Shown piece after piece: positions 45,041 through 52,999 of a stretch of 64,000 nucleotides of DNA. The stretch's first letter is position 1. Each line of letters starts with the position of its first letter. The DNA comes from JAJTFW01 sp964534995 (lineage in GTDB: Bacteria; Bacteroidota; Bacteroidia; AKYH767-A; OLB10). The notes under the pieces are model-generated. The model worked only from the letters and a program-made list of their open reading frames with translations. It was not told the origin of the DNA and searched no databases. The DNA is taken from assembly GCA_964534995.1 (NCBI GenBank), contig CAZHSC010000002.1, positions 33,267-97,266 of the forward strand, written 5' to 3'. A program made the position numbers and the translations under genes.

Positions 45041-47668
45041 TTATTTGCCCGGGATCAGATACAGGCTGATATTATCCGGCCCCTCCTTCAACAGCAGATA
45101 ATCTTCTTTACCAGACCCCGGTGCGAATTTTGGCAAATCAACACCCTGAAATGGAAATCCTTCGGCAATGGTTCCATCCCTGTAAAAAAGATACAACCTG
45201 CCTTCTCCAAGGGCTGATACCGCCATTTTTGATCCTGATGAAATGACGGATACCTTATCAAACACTTCTCCACTGTTATATTTGAAAAGGCTTATCCCAT
45301 CTTTGGTCTTCGCACTAAGTCCATTGTTACCGGCAACTATCCAGTCGGTTTCCGCATCACCGTTTAAATCCGCAGCGGAAGCTGAGCATACCGAATCGTT
45401 CTGAATGCTTACTATCTGTCTTTGCTCCCCGTTCAAATTTATCGCCATTAACTTAGCTTCATTTGATACATAGCTCAGCAGATCATCTTTATCTTCCACT
45501 TTGATGAATCCGCAATACTCTCTCAACATGACTTTCTCTTTCACGGTAAACAAGCGGCGGCCGTTCCAATCTGTCACAAAACATAAGCCCGATGCCCCGA
45601 GAAAAACCATTTTTTGCTGATCGCTGTTATAAAAAACCGGTTGAATGATCAGTTCCGGAAGTTTTACAGGGCTAAATCCAGCCAGAGGTTTACCGGTGAT
45701 AGCATAGGCATAAAGGCGCAGGTTTTTACATGGAATGAAAAATTTATCATTTTCAGGATTATCAGCAGTTACCAGTGTCAGGCCTGCAGAGGCTTCAGCC
45801 GGCAAGCGGTAAGGATAATTACCGGTATTATTACCCATCGAATCCAGTAAATAAACAAATGAATGCGAATTAAAGAGATACTGGTGTCCGCCATTCCTGT
45901 AGTAATCGATAGCTGTTATATCACTCATCAGCGGAGTGTCGAGTTTCTTCTTCCACTTCAAATCACCCGAAATATCAAATGCATACAATTGCCCATTAAC
46001 ATCGCTTGCCAGGATCAATCCATGAATACCGGCCGGAAAAAACGGACCTGCCGCAAGGGTAGTATCCAGCTTCGCATTCCAGCTTAATTGCGGTCCGCGG
46101 GCAGTAGTATTGAAGTAACCAAGGCAACCCGAACTTTGGTAGAGTCCGTTTGAATGGGAAAGGGAGAACACCAGTCCATTCCAGTTATTTAATGCGCCGG
46201 CATTGGCGGATAGCCACCGGAGCCAGGCAGGAGATGCAACATCAGCAAACACTTTTACCGACTGCGGTATGCTGGCATAAAAAAAGATATTTCCCCGCGA
46301 AGGAATATGCGTAGAGAGGGAACGGTATCTCTCCTCCTCTTTCAGCATGTTGCCGGTTTTTACATCGTTGATGTATGCACGCAATACGGAAGCCTGGTTG
46401 CCGATAACAATATGGTGGTTTATAGCAGTATAATAGAAGCGGTTCACCCGCTGAAAGAGCGATCCGAACAATCCTTTCAGCAAGGCCTTTTCCTCGATAT
46501 AACGTAAGGTATACCCGTTATAATATTCTATCGCATCCCCTGACAACTTCTCCAGCGACCTGCTGCATTTCAGGGAGTCCTTAACACTGATCATGGCCAG
46601 AAAATTATTATCGGTCAGGCTTAGCGCAGGCTGCGTGATGATCAATGCAAGTTCTTCCCCCATCCATTCACTAAAACTATTTTCATGCGGGCTGCGGGAT
46701 GAGGTGCTTCCTTTACCTTCTGTTTCATGCAGAGATTCAAAAAACCGGACAGGATCACTGATACCCCATATCAGCGCTGCCGCTGTTTTTGCAGGAAGCC
46801 AGTCAGCTAACTTTCTTTCAACGGGTTGTTGCCTGTTAAAAATACTGATGAAAGACGAAGAGTCGCCGGTAAGGGTTTCCCCGCTGTACGCGATGAGGTT
46901 GGAATGAATATCGAGCTGGAGGACGGACCAGTCGCCGAAATGACTGAAGGAAAGCAAGTCAACAGGAGCGGCCATGTCCATTTGCGTTTTCAGCCATTTA
47001 GAGAAAAAGGGATAATACAGGGCCAGCATCAGTCCTTTCTCCTCTTCACTCCATCTGGACTCCAGGCTCAGGGCAGGGCTGCCTGCAGCGGTATTTTTTT
47101 GCTGGCGCAGGGCATCCTCCACCAGGAAAGAAGTATAGCCAGCTATGAGAAGCCCTTTATGAACTGCCCAGGAGAGGACTTCCCCTGATTCCATACCGGC
47201 TTCCCAAATATTTACGCCATTATAGGTTCTGGTACGTACTTCTCCTTTGAATGAAAACAAGCGTTTAAGGACAGATAATACCTCTTCGGGGTTTGCCGAA
47301 ACGGAGCAATAAAACAAACATCCGAAATCTGAAGGTCCTGTAACATGCCCGCTGATCAATAGCGGGGAATTCCCCAATGCTTTTGCAACATGGGGCTCAT
47401 TATTACACAAAGAATCGAAGAGTAATAATGACCTCTTCCAGTCCTTCAGGATCATCACGGAATCCGCAGGACTGAAAAAAGAGGTATTGGCCAGCCTTTT
47501 CAGATCACCGGAAGAAGGATTAACAGAAATAAGGAATGCTGCATCGGAAGGCACCGCTTTAAACAGGGAGGTACTTACATTCTTCTTAATTTGAAAGTAA
47601 AAAAAGGCAGCCGCGAAAAGCAGTAAGATGACAACAGAAATGATGGATGAACTGACGACCCTCTTCAT
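45041..47668 (-). CDS. membrane-anchored DUF3352-like protein with beta-propeller
   Basis: An 875-residue protein anchored by one N-terminal helix (residues about 7-25) with the bulk in the periplasm. The N-terminal part (about 35-520) resembles DUF3352-type proteins: KAVPSDAAFLISVNPSS, VLKRLFSFKGEVRTRTYNGVNIWEA, ALIWGISDPVRFFESL. From about 560 a PQQ/FG-GAP-like propeller follows (LILASDVNGQLYAFDISGDLKWKKKLDTPL, SAADLNGDAETDWIVAGNNG, YLFYRDGTIAEGFPF). I know of no established function. Neighbours on the same strand give no clear operon (124-base gap upstream). Confidence 0.72.
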   Translation of the reverse strand: MKRVVSSSIISVVILLLFAAAFFYFQIKKNVSTSLFKAVPSDAAFLISVNPSSGDLKRLANTSFFSPADSVMILKDWKRSLLLFDSLCNNEPHVAKALGNSPLLISGHVTGPSDFGCLFYCSVSANPEEVLSVLKRLFSFKGEVRTRTYNGVNIWEAGMESGEVLSWAVHKGLLIAGYTSFLVEDALRQQKNTAAGSPALSLESRWSEEEKGLMLALYYPFFSKWLKTQMDMAAPVDLLSFSHFGDWSVLQLDIHSNLIAYSGETLTGDSSSFISIFNRQQPVERKLADWLPAKTAAALIWGISDPVRFFESLHETEGKGSTSSRSPHENSFSEWMGEELALIITQPALSLTDNNFLAMISVKDSLKCSRSLEKLSGDAIEYYNGYTLRYIEEKALLKGLFGSLFQRVNRFYYTAINHHIVIGNQASVLRAYINDVKTGNMLKEEERYRSLSTHIPSRGNIFFYASIPQSVKVFADVASPAWLRWLSANAGALNNWNGLVFSLSHSNGLYQSSGCLGYFNTTARGPQLSWNAKLDTTLAAGPFFPAGIHGLILASDVNGQLYAFDISGDLKWKKKLDTPLMSDITAIDYYRNGGHQYLFNSHSFVYLLDSMGNNTGNYPYRLPAEASAGLTLVTADNPENDKFFIPCKNLRLYAYAITGKPLAGFSPVKLPELIIQPVFYNSDQQKMVFLGASGLCFVTDWNGRRLFTVKEKVMLREYCGFIKVEDKDDLLSYVSNEAKLMAINLNGEQRQIVSIQNDSVCSASAADLNGDAETDWIVAGNNGLSAKTKDGISLFKYNSGEVFDKVSVISSGSKMAVSALGEGRLYLFYRDGTIAEGFPFQGVDLPKFAPGSGKEDYLLLKEGPDNISLYLIPGK

Positions 47669-47792
47669 AATGGGTATTTTTCAAAACTAAGCAGGCCACA
47701 ACCACAAATTGAATGCGGAGAAGGTAATTATCTACACCTTACTGTTAATAGCAGATTTTTTAAAAAAAATCAATTCCTAACCGCAAGGCCTG

Positions 47793-48767
47793 TCAGAATA
47801 TGAAGACAGACTGATCAAAATAAAAATTCAGTCCCAGCATCAGCCTGATTCTGTTTTTAAGGCCGCTGCTGCTTTCCTCTTCATAGCAACTAAACAGGGA
47901 AGAAACGGAAAGACCCAGGTTCTTCCTGTAAATGTCAATGCCCGGGCCGCACATCATTAGGTTCATTCTGGTGCTTTCCATGAGCACTTCCTTTACGTAC
48001 ACCCCATTTGTAAATTCATAATAGGCCTGCGCCGACGGGAGTATTTTGATATTTTCACCGACTGAAAAACGGTAAAAGAGGCTGGCTGAACTTGTAAAAC
48101 TGTTATCTATTTTTTCCTCAAACCTGTTTTCTCCATTGACCTTGTACAGGGGCGTGAGGTTAAGCCCGAAATTATCAAATGACACCTGATACGTAAGGTA
48201 TGTTAACCAATCGTTGGTGCCGGTTCCTCCCTGTAGCAGGAGCGGGTAGCGATCCCCATCCTTCGATTTCACGTCTGAAATTCCGGTTGCCAGTTTCACG
48301 CCGGTACCTGCAAGCAGGCGATGACGAAATTTTCCGGTTTCCGCTTCATCAATCACTTGCCATCCCAGGAGTAGGCTCAGATCGCCAATTCCATTTACGG
48401 AAGTCTGGATTCCGGATTCGTCGGCATTGTTCATGAGATATGGAAATACCGCATTCAGTTCGAGCCGGGGATGCAGGTAATACCTGGCTCTGAGCTCAAC
48501 AGCCCTGTATAATTCAAAATCCTCCGATGGCATGTCCTCTTTTTCATGATCACTGTGAGAAATGCGCATACTGCCTTCAGGAAACATCGCAGAATTTTTA
48601 ACGCCATCCCCCGAAAAAGACCGGTAACGGTAATACATTCCCGCAAAGGATCGTTTATCGCTGGGCATAATGCCCATAAAACAACCACACATGTCGCAGG
48701 CTGCAAGTTTCTGAACAGTAAAAAAAGTTATCAGGAGGAAGAAATAAGGTTTAGTGTCCCTTTTCAT
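47793..48767 (-). CDS. outer-membrane protein with N-terminal CDMCGC, partner of diheme peroxidase
   Basis: A 324-residue predicted barrel: amphipathic strands such as SFAGMYYRYRSFSG, VELRARYYLHPRLELNAVFPYLM, GIGDLSLLLGWQV, HRLLAGTGVKLATG, FGLNLTPLYKVNG and a final strand LMLGLNFYFDQSVFIF. The signal region ends LAAC, and the mature N-terminus would be CDMCGC (Cys24, Cys27, Cys29), a candidate metal or heme ligand set; LAAC also fits a lipobox. Its ATG overlaps the TGA of the upstream peroxidase gene (ATGA), so the two are coupled. I recall this kind of barrel occurring beside MbnP-family and MauG-like genes in other Bacteroidota, but that is from memory. Substrate unknown; copper is the leading guess. 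Confidence 0.75.
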   Translation of the reverse strand: MKRDTKPYFFLLITFFTVQKLAACDMCGCFMGIMPSDKRSFAGMYYRYRSFSGDGVKNSAMFPEGSMRISHSDHEKEDMPSEDFELYRAVELRARYYLHPRLELNAVFPYLMNNADESGIQTSVNGIGDLSLLLGWQVIDEAETGKFRHRLLAGTGVKLATGISDVKSKDGDRYPLLLQGGTGTNDWLTYLTYQVSFDNFGLNLTPLYKVNGENRFEEKIDNSFTSSASLFYRFSVGENIKILPSAQAYYEFTNGVYVKEVLMESTRMNLMMCGPGIDIYRKNLGLSVSSLFSCYEEESSSGLKNRIRLMLGLNFYFDQSVFIF

Positions 48768-49795
48768 TGGACCTCCGCGAAACGTTTGTCACTGATAAAT
48801 TTAAAATCGGTCAGGGTTTCCAGGAAAGCGATGATATCACTTTTTTCCTGTACAGAGAAGGAAAGACCACCTGCCGGCAGCAAGGGGTCAAGTGTGGAAC
48901 TTGCCTTGATACCGGAAGCATAGTGGTCTAATACCTGTTCCAGTTTCTGAAAACGGCCATCGTGCATGTATGGATAAGTGAGCGCGATATTCCGAAGGGA
49001 AGGAACCTTGAACAACCCGGAGTCCTGCGGCAACATGGTGATTTTTGCCCTGCCCGCATCCTTATCAAAATGGGTATCAAGTCCGTTATTCCTGAAATGA
49101 CCATTTGTGAGTAATGGTTCGCTATGGCAACCACTACAATGATTACGGAATAATTGCAGGCCTCTTTTTTCAGACTGGGTGAATGTGGCCTTTCCCTCTG
49201 TATATTTATCGTATTTCGAGTGATTCGAAATCATGGTACCCATAAACTGGGCAAAGGCTTTCATGACCAACTGGGTGGTGATACTGTCAGTACCAAAAGC
49301 GTCTTCAAACATGGAAGGATAACTTTGGCTGCGTTGCAGTTTAATAATCACGTTCGCCATGGTCTCATCCATTTCCACAGGATTCGCTATGGGGGCGAGT
49401 GGTTGTACTTCCAGGTGATTGACCCCACCGTCCCACATTAAATCCTGCATCCATGCCATGTTGAATAGTGCCGGTGAATTTCTGGTTCCCAGCAAGCCGT
49501 TAATTCCATGACTGAGGGTATGGTCAGCATGGGCAAAAGCTACAAATTGCTGATGGCAGCTTCCGCAGGCTATGCTGCTGTCTCTTGATAATAGCGGATC
49601 ATAAAATAATTTACGTCCCAACTCAAAACCCGCTTTGGTAACAGGATTCGTTTCAAAAGTATATACGGGCGAAGGCCATCCTTTTGGTATGTAAAAATAC
49701 ACCGACTGATCACCGGGGTCGTTGCCTTCTTTTTCGCAAGACTGAAGCACAACAATCAAAAACAAAAAACCAAACAGGGCTGTTAACTTTTTCAT
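48764..49795 (-). CDS. diheme cytochrome c peroxidase/MauG family lipoprotein (MbnH-like)
   Basis: A 343-residue exported lipoprotein (lipobox LQSC, Cys20). It has two c-type heme sites: CGSCH at 77-81 and CSGCH at 220-224, the hallmark of the bacterial cytochrome c peroxidase/MauG superfamily. Other conserved parts: GRKLFYDPLLSRD before heme 1, TRNSPALFNMAW, MWDGGVNHLEVQ, and FKVPSLRNIALTYPYMHDGRF near the end (axial-ligand region). Within the superfamily, MbnH oxidises a tryptophan of its partner MbnP to kynurenine. The neighbouring MbnP-family gene makes that role likely here; ordinary H2O2 detoxification is the alternative. It overlaps the next gene by four bases. Confidence 0.9.
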   Translation of the reverse strand: MKKLTALFGFLFLIVVLQSCEKEGNDPGDQSVYFYIPKGWPSPVYTFETNPVTKAGFELGRKLFYDPLLSRDSSIACGSCHQQFVAFAHADHTLSHGINGLLGTRNSPALFNMAWMQDLMWDGGVNHLEVQPLAPIANPVEMDETMANVIIKLQRSQSYPSMFEDAFGTDSITTQLVMKAFAQFMGTMISNHSKYDKYTEGKATFTQSEKRGLQLFRNHCSGCHSEPLLTNGHFRNNGLDTHFDKDAGRAKITMLPQDSGLFKVPSLRNIALTYPYMHDGRFQKLEQVLDHYASGIKASSTLDPLLPAGGLSFSVQEKSDIIAFLETLTDFKFISDKRFAEVQ

Positions 49796-49866
49796 AAATT
49801 GGAAGTTGTTAAAACCGGTATGACCTTTTTCGCCATACCGGTATTTGAGGTTAGACTTAAACCATT

Positions 49867-50649
49867 TTAATCATTATGGAGATGATCAAAGGAAAACATC
49901 TGCGCGTAATTATCGGCAATTAACAGGGCGTTGCCACCCGGGGCCATCTGGAAATTCACTGCAGAGATGCTAATGGTATTGGGTTGAGAAAACACCTTTA
50001 ACACATCGGCGAGCAAATGAATTTCCGCTTCTTTGGCTCCATCTACATTCAGTGTGGCACCTGCGAAACTGACTTCCACTTCACGGATGGCATTGGTATT
50101 ATTTGACTCCCTGAATCCGCCAATATGGTAGGTGATACCTCCCGGAGCAGCAGGAGAAGTACCTTCCAGTTTATAGAAAATATACCCGCTTGACCAGGTC
50201 CAGAACATGCCATTGGCAGGATCCAGTGCTCCGGTTTGGGCTCCGCTTACATTTCGTGCTGAATCAACGCCAATGGTAAAGCGGATAGCCGTGTAATCAC
50301 CACCGGGCACATCGGGTAAAGCCAACTTGGTACTGGCCTGGTTCGATTCATCCACGAGGAAATAACTCTCAGGCATGGTATAAACGATATTATCGTCTTT
50401 CATCAGACGAACGTTGGAAATATAGTATTTTAGCTTGGTCACCGTAAAACTTTCGCCGCTGCTGTTGGTATAACTGGTAGCTCCTGTTTCATCTACATTC
50501 ACGCTACCGGCTACATTTGTAATATCGATTGTAACGGTACCGGGCTTGGCAGGTCCGCTGCTGCCATTGTCATCATTGTCTTTTTTACAAGCGTTTAAGG
50601 ACAGTACTCCAATTGCAAGTATTGATATAAATAAGATATTTTTTTTCAT
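49867..50649 (-). CDS. MbnP-family copper-binding lipoprotein
   Basis: A 260-residue lipoprotein: lipobox LNAC (Cys21), then an Asp/Asn/Gly-rich linker. The domain starts with GTVTIDITNVAGSV and carries TVTKLKYYISNVRL near 70-83. The signature FWTWSSGYIFYKLEG is at 149-163 (Trp150, Trp152), followed by ITYHIGGF and a C-terminal FDHLHND with histidines. MbnP proteins bind copper after a partner diheme enzyme converts a conserved tryptophan to kynurenine. The partner-type enzyme is the next gene, 71 bases downstream. Trp150 or Trp152 is the obvious candidate. No methanobactin precursor gene is seen, and MbnP also occurs without one. Confidence 0.87.
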   Translation of the reverse strand: MKKNILFISILAIGVLSLNACKKDNDDNGSSGPAKPGTVTIDITNVAGSVNVDETGATSYTNSSGESFTVTKLKYYISNVRLMKDDNIVYTMPESYFLVDESNQASTKLALPDVPGGDYTAIRFTIGVDSARNVSGAQTGALDPANGMFWTWSSGYIFYKLEGTSPAAPGGITYHIGGFRESNNTNAIREVEVSFAGATLNVDGAKEAEIHLLADVLKVFSQPNTISISAVNFQMAPGGNALLIADNYAQMFSFDHLHND

Positions 50650-50685
50650 TTATTGATGATTTAACTCGTTTTGTTTAATTGAAAT

Positions 50686-50693
50686 CAAAATTA
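50686..50693 (-). promoter_or_regulatory. -7 box TAATTTTG with -33 TTG before MbnP gene
   Basis: Exact TAnnTTTG on the minus strand, with TTG (complement of 50714-50716) exactly 20 bases upstream. It predicts a leader of about 30 bases before the ATG at 50649. Confidence 0.6.
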
Positions 50694-50766
50694 CTATTAA
50701 TAATAACAATAAGCAATATCCCCTTGTTTTGGGAGGAGAGATGCCTTATTGCTTTTTTGAAAAAAA

Positions 50767-51138
50767 TCAAGCTAAAGGAGGCCGCAATAACTTGCTTAAA
50801 TACCCAGTTGAGAGAGAGGCGGGCTTATCCGCAATAATCAGGGTTTGAGAATATTCATGGTAAAAAATAAAGTTGGCTGTACTGATGTCAAAAACACCAA
50901 TTTCATATTTCACATTTACAATGGGACCCTGACTGTTCTCTCTTTCATCCTGTTCCTTAATTTCTTTGTTCAGATAACAGGTTCCTTTGCAACAATTATC
51001 CGGTATATCTTTCTTCTCACATAACTCCTTCGCGAAATAATCCTTTTTTAACTCGTAGTGCAACAGCAACAGCGATTTAAAGCCTGTTTGCAGCAACAAT
51101 GAAGTGATCAGAATATAACCGGCAAGAATCCTTAACAT
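50767..51138 (-). CDS. small Cys-rich membrane-anchored protein, putative copper-locus member
   Basis: A 123-residue protein. One N-terminal hydrophobic helix (residues about 4-27) continues into HYELKKDYFAKELC. A cysteine cluster follows: Cys40, Cys49, Cys50 and Cys54 in the pattern C-x8-C-C-x3-C (LCEKKDIPDNCCKGTCYL). The rest is soluble and ends in a basic hydrophobic tail. Similar short proteins with L-C-x-N-K-x-K-P-x-x-x-C-x-G-K-C-Y-L patterns occur in Bacteroidota metal loci as I recall; no official name is known to me. It lies 117 bases upstream of the MbnP gene on the same strand. A promoter box ends six bases before its ATG. Confidence 0.65.
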   Translation of the reverse strand: MLRILAGYILITSLLLQTGFKSLLLLHYELKKDYFAKELCEKKDIPDNCCKGTCYLNKEIKEQDERENSQGPIVNVKYEIGVFDISTANFIFYHEYSQTLIIADKPASLSTGYLSKLLRPPLA

Positions 51139-51144
51139 TCCTCA

Positions 51145-51152
51145 CAAAGATA
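51145..51152 (-). promoter_or_regulatory. -7 box TATCTTTG before Cys-rich gene
   Basis: Exact TAnnTTTG on the minus strand, ending six bases before the ATG at 51138. It predicts a nearly leaderless mRNA that may read on through MbnP, the peroxidase and the barrel gene. Confidence 0.6.
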
Positions 51153-51251
51153 GACATGGCGATACAGGATTTTATTTATAATCATTTTAATTCCTGTGAC
51201 AATAATCATTATCCTGACAATATTATTGAATTTCAATAATTTAAATTCAGC

Positions 51252-52901
51252 CTACCTTATCAAATTAACGATGCCCTTTAAAATTTGAATTTTAGATGGT
51301 TGGGTACTGTAAGAAATTTGCCAGGTATAAACTCCTTCAGGACATTCCGTTCCTTCATATGTCCCATCCCACCCTAATAACTGATCGGAGGAGGAAAATA
51401 CCAATTCCCCCAACCGGTTGTACACTTTCATTTCAAAATCATTCACAAGGCCGGAAAAGGACATAAAAACATCATTTTTTCCATCCGCATTGGGGCTGAA
51501 AGCTCCCGGCACATACACTCCTGTAAAGCAATTAGCAATTAAGAGAACCGAATCTGCCGCCTGGCAGCCGGAGGGGTTACTCACATTTACCCCATACCAT
51601 CCTGTATCATTTACAATGATAAAAGGGTCATTGCTTCCCGTAGTCCAAAGATAGGATTGGAAATTACCGGGGTCAAGCAGCACTTCTTCTCCCGGGCACA
51701 TTAAAATAATATCCGGTAAATCAGGAACGGGGCTTCCATCCGGATTAATATTCACTTCAAGGGCCAGGGTCTGAGTACAGGAGGAGTCGCCGGAAACGGT
51801 TACCTGATAGGTACCGGCAGCAAGTCCCGAAAGGGAATCTGTATTGAGCGGAGATACAGGATTCCAGTTAAATACCGGTGCAGGCAGATAAGAAACGTCG
51901 AGTTTAATGCTACCATCCGAAGTTCCGTTGCAGGTTTCGGGATAAACGATGGCATTAATTTCCGGAATCAGCAAGCGCCGGCTGCGGGAAACAAATCCAA
52001 TGCATGGTTCATTGATTGAGAAGGTGACCAGGTAGGAACCCGGACCTGAAAAGCTATGGGTATCCGATACTGAGGAAGATGTATTGAATGCTGACGCAGG
52101 ATCCCCAAAATCCCATTGCACCTGAGAAGGGCAGTCGCCCCCACTTCCCGTAAATCGTACACGCGAAGCACTTTCACAGGTATAGGTAAAATCAATGTTG
52201 GGTATTTCCAGTTCTGCTACCGAAAAACTATCAATGGCCAGGCCATCGAAATTATTACAGGTGGTACCGGAACCAAAGGTAAAACGAAACAGTACATTGC
52301 TTTCCCCCGCGAGTTGGGTGAGACAATATCCTGCTCTTTTCCACCCCCCGCTTCCATTGCCCCCAAGGCAGGATCCAATAGTGGGACCGCCATTGCCTGA
52401 CCAACCGTGCTGTGGAGATGCCAAACCGGACAGACTGTTAATGCCTCCTGAATTAAACCAGTTCATCGTTTTACAATCACTGCCGCCACCACTGGATCCT
52501 ATATTGATCCAGGTACTGCCTCCATTGAGGGAGTATTGCAGATTTCCTCCGTCATACTGACGCTCGGTATCCCAAAAAATCAGAAAGCTCAAATACGGGT
52601 AATTCAAAGCAGAAAAATCAAAACAAGGGCTTTGGATCCATGACTTTTGCCCTCCGTTATAGGTGGCATTTGAAAGCCCCCCTGTGATCCAACAATAGCT
52701 GCCACTACCTGCGGCATTAATAGTTGATTTAGAGGGAATTCCATATGACCAGTCAGCGTTCAGTCCTCCACTGACCCATGTACCGGGACCTGATTCAAAA
52801 TCCTCGGTAAAAGGAAAGGCACTGATACACTGCCCGGCAGCCATCGCTGCATGCATCACGAAAAAAGAAAAGAGAAACCAGCGTTTTGGAAAGGAATGCA
52901 T
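51252..52901 (-). CDS. T9SS type B (gliding-motility C-terminal) secreted protein
   Basis: A 549-residue exported protein. A signal peptide is followed by a MAM/jelly-roll-like domain (FPFTEDFESGPGTWVSGG, SPCFDFSALNYPYLSFLIFWDTE, LFRFTFGSGTTCNNFDGLAIDSFSV). Next come a PKD domain (QVQWDFGDPASAFN, SDTHSFSGPGSYLVTFSI), a SprB-like repeat segment (PETCNGTSDGSIKLDV, SGLAAGTYQVTVSGDSSC), and a type B sorting domain at the end (VPGAFSPNADGKNDVF, MKVYNRLGELVFSS, GVYTWQI). This is the standard layout of large T9SS surface adhesins. It diverges from the hydrolase-like gene at 53000. Confidence 0.9.
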   Translation of the reverse strand: MHSFPKRWFLFSFFVMHAAMAAGQCISAFPFTEDFESGPGTWVSGGLNADWSYGIPSKSTINAAGSGSYCWITGGLSNATYNGGQKSWIQSPCFDFSALNYPYLSFLIFWDTERQYDGGNLQYSLNGGSTWINIGSSGGGSDCKTMNWFNSGGINSLSGLASPQHGWSGNGGPTIGSCLGGNGSGGWKRAGYCLTQLAGESNVLFRFTFGSGTTCNNFDGLAIDSFSVAELEIPNIDFTYTCESASRVRFTGSGGDCPSQVQWDFGDPASAFNTSSSVSDTHSFSGPGSYLVTFSINEPCIGFVSRSRRLLIPEINAIVYPETCNGTSDGSIKLDVSYLPAPVFNWNPVSPLNTDSLSGLAAGTYQVTVSGDSSCTQTLALEVNINPDGSPVPDLPDIILMCPGEEVLLDPGNFQSYLWTTGSNDPFIIVNDTGWYGVNVSNPSGCQAADSVLLIANCFTGVYVPGAFSPNADGKNDVFMSFSGLVNDFEMKVYNRLGELVFSSSDQLLGWDGTYEGTECPEGVYTWQISYSTQPSKIQILKGIVNLIR

Positions 52902-52999
52902 CCTGCAAAGTTCATAAATAATATGCTTATATGCAGAAAAGGCTGCCGTTTATAAGCGGGAAAACTATTTATCTTTACCCCAAACAAAAACCACAAAGC

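Noticed and set aside
47793..52901. Methanobactin precursor (mbnA) beside MbnP
   Set aside because: I found no short Cys-containing leader/core peptide of the MbnA type and no MbnB/MbnC homolog; the organism does not look like a methanotroph.
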